This document shows, in pieces, positions 56,701 to 64,000 of a DNA stretch of 64,000 nt. A program made the position numbers and the translations under genes. Position 1 is the first letter of the stretch; each line of letters begins with the position of its first letter. The notes beneath the pieces are model-generated. The model was not told the origin of the DNA. It saw nothing but the letters and a program-made list of their open reading frames with translations, and searched no databases. This DNA is from Pleodorina starrii. Lineage: Eukaryota; Chlorophyta; Chlorophyceae; Chlamydomonadales; Volvocaceae. The stretch covers positions 2,272,001-2,336,000 of the forward strand of contig BRXU01000013.1 of the NCBI GenBank assembly GCA_030267565.1, in the 5' to 3' direction.

Positions 56701-59396
56701 CCTTACAGCAGCCTGGCCCCGCCCCCGACCCCGCCCCCGCCCTCACCACTGCACAACACGCCATCACCCGTCCCAGCGTGTCGCGCTCACGCCTAGCGGA
56801 CGTCTTCCGGTTCTAATCCTCGCCCGCCCGCCCGCCCTCACAGTCCGGCAGCACAGCCCCCTCCCCGCTCGCCCGCCTGCCCGCCCAGCAACACACCCTC
56901 CACCCGCCTGCCCGCCCGCTCAGCCGTCAAGCCCCCGTGTGGCGCACCTCCAACACGCTCATGAGCAGGGTGCTGTCTGTGCTTATCTTCACGCAGTCAA
57001 CGGGGGGAGGCTCCTGCGCTGCTGCGCCACCCGCCTCGCCCCCGGCCCCCGGCGGCTTCCCACCGTTGCCGCCGTCGGCAGCCGCGTGATTGCCGCCGCC
57101 GCGCCGAGCCGAGCCCACGCCGCCGCCGCCGGTGCTGTTGCTGCTGCTGCAGCCGCTAGCCTGCTCGTCCATATCCATCGTCGCACCGAGCACCAGGCAG
57201 TCCATTGTGTCGTACCCACTCGCCGTCACGGCGGCGGCGGCGGCGCCGCCGCGCGCCGCCGCCGCCGGGTGCGCCGTCGGCCCAATGCCGCCGCCCAGCA
57301 CCAGCCCGCGGTCCATTCCCAAGCTGTTCGCCGAGCCCAGCACCAGCCCCGCCATCGACGCTCCGGAACCACTGGGGCCCGACATGCCGAACGTAATCAG
57401 CGGGCTGCCGCCGCCGATGCCGCCGCCGTTCGCATGCGCGCCGCCGGCCGCGCCGCCAATGTGGGTCATCGGCCGCAAGCCTAGCCGTCCGGAGACCTGC
57501 AGCAGCGGCGCGGCGTACACGACGGCGTGCTGCAGCCGCGACGACACGAGCGCCAGTCGTACCTCCGGCAGCGCCGTACCCGGGCCGGCGGCGCCGTCGG
57601 CCAGGAAGACCGGCATGTCGTACGCGAAGGCGCGCGCGAGGCCGTCGAGGTTGGTTGCGCCGAAGAGGCGCGAGTAGAAGGTCGCGCGCGCGGTGGCCCG
57701 CGTGGTTGTCATGGCGCCCGCCGCCCAGCCGGTGATGAGGCGCGTGGAGGTCGCCCAGAACTGGCGCGACCAATCAAGCGGCTCGGTGGAGCCCAGGCTC
57801 AGGCAGCCGATGACGGTTCCGGAGCCGTTGGTGGCGGTCACCGGCAGGCAGGCGAAGGCGCGCATGCCGCGCTCCCGGTACAGCAGCTGCCAGTCGAGGG
57901 GCCAGGCGGAGACGGGCAGCTCGCCGCCGCCGCCTGCGGCGGCGGCGGCAGCACCCGGCGGCGGCGGCGGCGGCGCCGCCGCCGCCTGCGAGGGCGGCGA
58001 GGACGAGGAGTGCTGGTGCTGCGTGGTCTGGCCTTGCGGCATGTCCTGGTCGGGGCTGGAGCTGAGCCAGAGGGGCTGCTGCTGCTGCTGCTGCTGCTGC
58101 GACGGCGACTGCTGGCCGTTGGACAGCGGGCCCTGTGTCTCCGGGACGCCGCCAGGAGCGGTGGCGGTGGCGGCGTGCGCAGCGGCGGCTGAGGTGCCTG
58201 GGTCGCTGAGCATGAGGGGCTGGTTGGACAAGGTGGCGACTTCGATGCTGGTGTCGGAGCCGCGGAGGAGGTGCGGATCCGACATGCCCACCTGCAATGC
58301 ACCATTGTACTGCTGTGGTGTAAAGGCGCGGCATTCGGCGGCGGCGATGGGTGCAGTCCGGCCGAGTGGGCGGGGCAGACGGGCAGCCACACGGCTCCGC
58401 ATCGTCCCGCCCGGTGTCAACCGCCAGCCGCCCGAATGCAAGCCAGGTCACTCTTGCCTGGTTGTGCCCGCAACGCAGGCCACGCGGTTGCACTTGCCAC
58501 CGTCAGTCAGTCAGTCGCACATAAGCCAGCTCGGTGTCAGGCGCACCCAAGTGGGCAGCGCTGGACGGGCTGATGGGCTGCCCAGCGATTCGCCGGAGCT
58601 GTGGGCCCTCCCCTGTGGTGGAGACGCGCGCCCCTCCTCGGCAAAAAGTGGCATGTGAAGAGGCGCGGCGGCACTGGTACGGTTCCCACCCGAGGACGGG
58701 ACCGCCGCCGGAGACGCAACCACACACACACACGCACATGCACTTCATCCGTTTGCTCTTACCCTGTGGCCCCCCGGGGGAGCAAAACACACACGCACAT
58801 GCACCACATCCGTGCAGGCGCAGGCGCAGGGGGCGCACGCACCTCCATCGATGACATTCCGGCGATGCTGTTCGTGGAGCTGGTTCGGGAGGGCGGCCCC
58901 CGGCCCGGACCGGAGACCGGCGGCAGGCCGCTGCTCGTGCGGCAGGTCGAGAAGGAGCTGGTGCCAACTTTCGGCTCCAGGAGGTACGCCGAGCCTGCCA
59001 TGCGTCCAGGTGGTTCAGGTACAGAGCGCGCAGGGATGCGGGGGCGTGTGCATGAAAGTGAAATGGGTCGGTGGATCTGAGGAAAGCGGAAGCACGAGGC
59101 GGTCTGCTTGTTAGAATGTCAACAAGGATGCATGCGCTGCGTGCGGCAACGGCAGTTGGATGCGCCTTCCCAGCCCTCCCCCGCCCCGGCCTGCAAGCTG
59201 GCCGCCCTGCCTGCCTGCCGCCACCATCCATCCCCACCACCGCCTACGCCGGGCCGGGCCGGACGAGGCCGGGCCGGGCCGCCTCTCACCAATGTGCTGA
59301 AAGACTTCGCCGTCCGCCGACAGCGCGGTGAGGCACGCCCAAGACACGGAGAGCCGTTGGCACAGTAGCGCCATGATGCGGCTGACCTGCGGAGAT

Positions 59397-59427
<31 letters not shown>

Positions 59428-60405
59428 GCGGCATCAGCAGCAGCGGGAGCGGCAGCGGCAGCGGCGAGAACAATGGATGCGCGAGGCGCTACGCAGGGCA
59501 GGGGGGGTGAAATAAGAAACCCGCGAGGGTGGGCGTGGGGGGTGACGACGTGGGAGAACGCAAGGGCAGCTGCAGGGGCGACGGCGAGACCAAGCGCAGG
59601 CCAGAAACACAGCGATGGGACGCACGCGAGGCATCTGGCAGGACATCAAGGATCCGGCGGGCCGCAGGGGTTTGTGGTAGGTGCTCGTTCTGTCTACCGC
59701 AGCTTGAAGCACGAGAGGGTAGGCGATTGCATCCTTTCCGCCAAAACGTTCGTGTCAGTACGGCTGAGGGCGTGCACCTATCATGGGCCATAAGAGTATG
59801 CGCTCATGTCCTGTGACCGCGGGTGCCCGGGCAGGGATATGTGCCGACTTCCCGTGTGCCCGTGCCGGGCTTCACACCGGGCTCCCCCGCGACATCCGCG
59901 GCCTGTTATTGCAGCTACGCGGTCCAGTGATCATTGCTGCAGAGCACCCGCGCTTTCCCCAAAAGCGTGCCATGCGGGTGGCGGCCCAAAAGCGTGCCAT
60001 GCGGGTGGCGGCCGAGAAAGCAAGGAGCTTCCGTCCGGGGCAGCCACGTGTCCACCAGCAAGCCACCGAGGTACGAAACCAGCCAGTGAGGGCATCCAGC
60101 ATGCCGTGCCGACGCACCTGCATCCGCTCTGACGTGAGCCCAAGAAGCTCCTGAAGAAGAGCCACAACCCTCATGACCGAGTCTTGTTGGGACTTCGCCG
60201 CATGAGGCGAACTTCCAGAGACCGCCGGCTGCCGCTGCTCACAGGCATCTGTCATCGCGATTTGGCTGCTCTGCACGTTTGCTTGCGAGGCGCTGTTGGG
60301 CCCGGTAGTGCCATTCCCAACAGCTGCTCCCTCCGAGAACTTCGCCGGGACAGCATCCTGCGAGCCCTCGGCACCATGTGTACTTCGAAAACAACAAAAT
60401 AGCAT
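50703..60405 (-). CDS. GAF-like / tyrosine-kinase-like pseudokinase, 1,681 residues
   Basis: Ten minus-strand exons, all in phase: 60118..60405, 59290..59386, 58843..58994, 56948..58291, 56200..56369, 54911..55913, 54192..54327, 52136..53542, 51452..51605, 50703..50997. The N terminus MLFCCF has a Cys pair that could be lipidated. Residues about 70-310 look like a split GAF sensor domain (MALLCQRLSVSWACLTALSA; SDTSIEVATLSNQPLM; FACLPVTATNGSGTVIGCLSL), interrupted by Gln/Pro/Gly runs. A second GAF-like part follows (about 600-690). The kinase-like domain begins at about 1019: VALK lysine K1051 and alpha-C glutamates are kept, but the glycine loop is gone (DMHRTRNVSV), HRD is HGE (1395-1397) and DFG is DAG (1531-1533). 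Then come LPPEVHRG, SADVYMFGILMWELYTG and RCWAGNPKQRPSF, typical of TKL kinases. It is probably a scaffold or allosteric regulator, not a phosphotransferase (inferred). Confidence 0.8.
51338..51378 (+). repeat. Polypyrimidine TTCCC tract in a pseudokinase intron
   Basis: About 40 bases are made of TTCCC/CTTCC units only, within the intron 50998-51451. On the transcribed minus strand it is a pure purine run. Confidence 0.75.
52136..53542 (-). other. Pseudokinase exon with about 300-residue insertion and degenerate catalytic loop
   Basis: The exon runs from the alpha-C helix (HLESEALTIAAQQ) to the start of the altered DFG (KIKDA|G). Between strand 5 (VYPLVYEVV) and helix E (LLAILTQIAAGMAALHS) a low-complexity Gly/Ala/Gln segment of about 280 residues replaces the usual short hinge region. 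The catalytic loop reads LAHGELRPENVLL: the catalytic Asp is Glu, whereas the Asn of the loop is kept. Confidence 0.8.
53852..54081 (+). repeat. Near-perfect 115-base tandem duplication in a pseudokinase intron
   Basis: Two adjacent copies (53852-53966 and 53967-54081) differ by one C/T change and by small shifts in the CTGC/CATG run at their left end. They lie inside the intron 53543-54191 of the pseudokinase gene, so they do not alter the protein. The near-identity implies a recent event. Confidence 0.9.
59961..60014 (+). repeat. 27-base tandem duplication in pseudokinase intron 1
   Basis: Two copies of a 27-base unit beginning AAAAGCGTGCCATGCGGGTG stand head to tail (59961-59987 and 59988-60014), identical except at the last base. 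They are inside the intron 59387-60117. Confidence 0.85.
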
Positions 60406-62469
60406 CCCCGACTTTTCGGGCCCGTGTTCAACGAATTTGTCAGCGTGGGAACAACATATGGCCCGAACGAATCAGTTTACCCTACTACTGCGAAAATCAT
60501 TTTATTGTGGCTTTTGTGTATTAGAGGTTATTGTAAAAACACTAAGCGAAACAGCGAAGACAGTTGAGATGTGATGATGGACGGGATTCGCCGGCCATCT
60601 TGCCGATGAACGGCTGGCTGCAGCAGGGGATAGTCATATAATTACAGGCTCCCCATAATGCATACCGCTTCCTATTTTCGTGATCCGGCGCACAGAATTA
60701 TTCCCTGTCCCTTGGGTCGTTGTACCGTACCACCCTTGATAATAATAATCTGAAACTCCGTTGTCGCCGCACTGGAAGACTTGAGTTCAGCATCCGCGCG
60801 TGACCGCCAAGTCGTTGGCGCCTAGATTGCACAGCACAGGAACGAGATTTGACCTCGTTTGGAAGGGCCCGGCTCTTGCCCGGTCGGGGGCAAGCCTAGA
60901 GTGATTTAAAATGCTCTGAGTGCCCCCGTGTCAGGGCCGCATTGTACCCATAATGGTTTGACGGGAATCTGAAACAGCCCGACTTGCGAGATCATGTGTC
61001 CATGGTGCTGACATGGGTCTGAAGCCCGCTGTGAGTACGACTGCCAGCTCCGCCACAGCCTCGTTCATATTCACGGTGTCCGCCCACCGAATGTCTGAAG
61101 GACACCTCGCCTGACGTCGCTGCACGCTCCCACTTCTGTGATTCAGTTCAACCTTCTGCAACCTGTTCCACAGCGATACACAGACCGGCGGCATTCGCAA
61201 CACCATCTTCATCAGTGCCTGATAATAGTAGTTGTCGTGGTCGCTATTACAGTGGGCTCCAGGCCCTTCCAGAAGGTAGAGCCAGGGGGCCAGGGGGGAT
61301 GAACGCGATGCCGGTGAGTGCCTGACCCTGACTGACGGCCAATGCACGATTGCCATTGGCAGCGCCTTGATCGTCATTCCCACATGAGAAGAGCGCAGTA
61401 ATGTAGGTGGCGGCCCGGTCCGCCACGCGGTTGGAACCCTAAGCGGAGCCCTGTCGTCACAACACACTGCGTCTCTAGGGCCCGCATGCCTGCGAAAGCA
61501 AGCTGCCACGTACCTTGCGCTCTCGTATGTTAATCTCAGTACGCTCTGTCCTTTGAAACCAGGGTTTACCTGCTGGGGGCCTCCATGCTCCTTGGCATAC
61601 TCGCAGCCTGAACCCCTTCCCTTTCCTTTTGATCACACTTGTGACAAGGACAAGCGTGTGACAGCGTGAGTGCGTGACGCAACTCCGTCTCAACACAACC
61701 TACCCCTGATACCCCAACTTACAAATTCTTCCCCCGTATTGAGTGGCCCAGGATTTACTGGATTTGTGGTTAAATTTCTCAACGACACCATTACCCTTGT
61801 CCCTGGCTCGTGTTCCGTCACCCGTGTTCCACGCCTTGGGAGAAAAAAGCCGACCAGGCCTTACATGAATGGGATCATCTGTCGGGTTCCTTATTGAGCT
61901 GCATGAAGGATCCCACATGATCGATTTCTTGCCCGCCGGATTAGCCATCCGTGCGTGGAAGGGTGGCACGGGATTACGCCTAAATACGCCTTGCGGATCG
62001 AGGACGAGGAATGGCCATAATCACAATGATAATGTCACTTACTTCACCAATCACGAGGAGGATTTTATAGGCCTTCAACTTTGCACAGCGTCGATTTGGG
62101 ACAAAACAACAGCAGAGCACAGCATGCGGCATATCCTCAAACTGCAGTGCATGTTACTGCACATAGTATGTAAATTCATTTGCTCTATCAGGCAAAAAGT
62201 AACCGCCGAACTAGTACGACGTGCCGTAATTATAAGGAGCGCCGTTGCTGTTCATCAAGGTTCAGCACAGCAATGAAAGGTATTGCCCACTCTTAACGTG
62301 GATCACCCTTCCACCTGGGATTCCGAATTAACTCCTCATACCCTATCTGTGCACGCAACAGAGAGCAGCTTAGATTCGGGAATTGCTTACCTTTGCAACT
62401 CTGAAGTCACCAGCATTACATCGCGATTGGCAGGCCTAAATACATCTGTTTCGTCGGCCATAAAGCATC
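60406..62469. other. Divergent intergenic region, pseudokinase / PACRG
   Basis: It separates two start codons facing away from each other and must contain both promoters. The sequence is less GC-rich than the flanking exons. Open frames here (for example 60931-61509 minus and 61869-62276 plus) lack recognisable motifs and exon structure. Confidence 0.55.
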
Positions 62470-64000
62470 ATGAACGGAGACGTGGCCGGTAGCCTCTTCA
62501 CGTCGACCTACCGGAATGTGAAGCTGGCCGGCAAAGCTCCACCCGCAACTAATCTCAATGGAACTGGCTCGGTGGGTTCAGCGTCGTATGAGCGGAGGAG
62601 GTCCACTTCGAAGCGTATGCGAGCCGGAGCTCACTAGCGTTGTCCTCAACGCAGTGCTTTGATACGACGTCCCTATCACCGGCGCGAGCTGGGGCTCATA
62701 AGATGTTGGAAGTTGGAAGGGAGGAGCTCCCTGTCTGGTCGAAGTCGACCCTTTCATACAAGTAAGTGGCGGCCGCGGCCTGGAGTTCGACGGATGTAGT
62801 TTTATTTGTAATATTGCGTTTGGTGTAGGTACCCATCTGCGAAGCCGAATCCGAGCGGCTTTCTCAAGAAGGGCGATGGCGAGCTTATCAAGACGCGGAC
62901 AGGGGCGCTGGAGGAGGTTAAGCCGATACCTCCCTCGGCTGGAGCATATAAGCGGAGGGAAAACCCGCCCAACACAGCGTTCCGGCGATTCTATGAGCGT
63001 GGCGATCTGCCCATCGCGGTCGACCACCGCGGGTCCAAAAACATGATTGCCTGGAAGGTAGGCAGTCTCCCGAGGTCTAATATCAAATACCTCTTGGCTG
63101 GGACTGTTTACGCGGTCTCGGGCGCGATTCGGGCTTACGGCAACGGCTTTAACTGGAGCCGAACCAGGCCGACAGGTTTCGGACGGGTCTCGAGCCCCCA
63201 TGCTGTTCGTGGGTGTGGTGGACGCTCTGCTGGTTTGCGGGCTGTGTTGGTTCGCGGGCTGAAGGAGGGTGGGCTTCCGGATAAGCTGGAAGGAGCGAAC
63301 GGGGGCGATACAGCACCTCGAGGGTTTCGTTTTGGGAACGAGTACGGCTACCGGTGGGTCCACCTTTCAGCAGCGTGTTGGGTAACGTGGTCTGCGGGAC
63401 CGCCACATCGTTTGTCGACGGGGCCGGCGGCGCGTACCTGTTCGCCTGTGCCTGTCCTTGCACGTGACGCCTGGTCGGTTTCTGGCGCCGCCCAAAGCAC
63501 CGAGGTCTTCCCTCTCAGAACACCGGTTTTCCCCATCGATCCCCAGGTTGACATTGAGAAACTCGACTACCACCACTACCTGCCGATTTTCTTTGACGGC
63601 ATTCGCGAAGTGCAAGAGCCCTACCGCTTCCTCGCGGTCAAGGGAGTGGAGGACATGCTCCGGGTGGGCGGGTCAAAGATCCTGCCGGTCATCCCACAGC
63701 TCATCATCCCCATCAAAACGGCGCTGAACACGCGCGACCACAGCGTCATGTGCATCACGCTGCAGCTCCTACAGAAGCTTGTCCTGTCCGCTGACCTGGT
63801 CGGCGAGGCGCTTGTACCATACTACCGGCAGGTACGCCCCGTCAAGCGTCGCGTCGCGCACGGAGCGCACCTCATCTGGGCGGCACAGGGGACATAAGGG
63901 CAAACGACAAGACAGGCAGACAAAACACAGACGCAAACGGAAAAGCCCGCGCGGCGGCATGCATGGGGAATGGTTCTGGGGACGTTCGCCAGCAACACGG
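62470..64000 (+). CDS. PACRG: PACRG (Parkin co-regulated gene product homologue), 3' end outside window
   Basis: Exons: 62470..62571, 62703..62761, 62829..63057, 63547..63831, then an intron running past the window. That gives 225 residues so far; the family usually needs 50-80 more. Diagnostic segments are [54 protein letters not shown] and the [18 protein letters not shown] and [15 protein letters not shown] stretches, which form the armadillo-like helical fold. PACRG sits at the inner junction between A and B tubules of ciliary doublet microtubules, together with FAP20. The first two exons encode a Gly/Ser/Lys-rich N-terminal arm that is poorly conserved in the family, so those boundaries are tentative: donor TCG|gtgggt and acceptor cataag|ATG keep phase but the acceptor is weak. 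Confidence 0.88.

Noticed and set aside
50703..60405. Active protein kinase
   Set aside because: Despite a clear TKL C-lobe, the glycine loop is missing, the catalytic Asp is Glu and the DFG Phe is Ala.

Overview
The window is nuclear DNA of a volvocine green alga (Chlamydomonadales: Chlamydomonas, Gonium or Volvox type). The evidence is GC-rich exons split by many short GT-AG introns, the algal TGTAA polyadenylation signal, a hydroxyproline-rich Pro/Ser rod of extracellular-matrix type, plant-type SnRK2 kinases, plastid-type EF-G and UROD with N-terminal extensions, and the ciliary gene PACRG. All gene models were spliced by eye. Every internal exon junction listed is phase-consistent, but no transcript or database was consulted.

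Layout. 1-13592 (+): a giant hydroxyproline-rich, single-pass membrane glycoprotein, open at the left edge. Its first 4.4 kb is a coding minisatellite and its long tail is low-complexity. 13593-17034: gene-free DNA with microsatellites. 17035-26500 (+): two tandem SnRK2-type protein kinases, both with NRD in place of HRD, separated by 2.5 kb that contains a repeat array just upstream of the second gene. 27887-29755 (+): VPS25 (ESCRT-II), with a GC-AG intron. 30419-33682 (+): V-ATPase subunit B. 34366-36721 (-): uroporphyrinogen decarboxylase, head-to-head with 38133-43295 (+): chloroplast elongation factor G. 45357-46826 (-): a small unrecognised membrane protein with a transit-peptide-like N terminus. 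46827-50702: no confident gene. 50703-60405 (-): a 1,681-residue GAF-like/pseudokinase protein. 62470-right edge (+): PACRG, truncated by the window.

The genes do not form one pathway. Several are housekeeping: VPS25 and V-ATPase B act in the endomembrane system, UROD and EF-G in the plastid, PACRG in the ciliary axoneme. The signalling and surface genes are the less ordinary part: the HRGP membrane protein, the paired NRD kinases, and the GAF-like pseudokinase that has lost its P-loop, catalytic Asp and DFG Phe. The best candidates for something undescribed are (a) the HRGP rod, transmembrane helix and long cytosolic tail ending in a chromodomain-like module, and (b) the degenerate GAF-like/kinase protein. 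Both are inferences from sequence alone.
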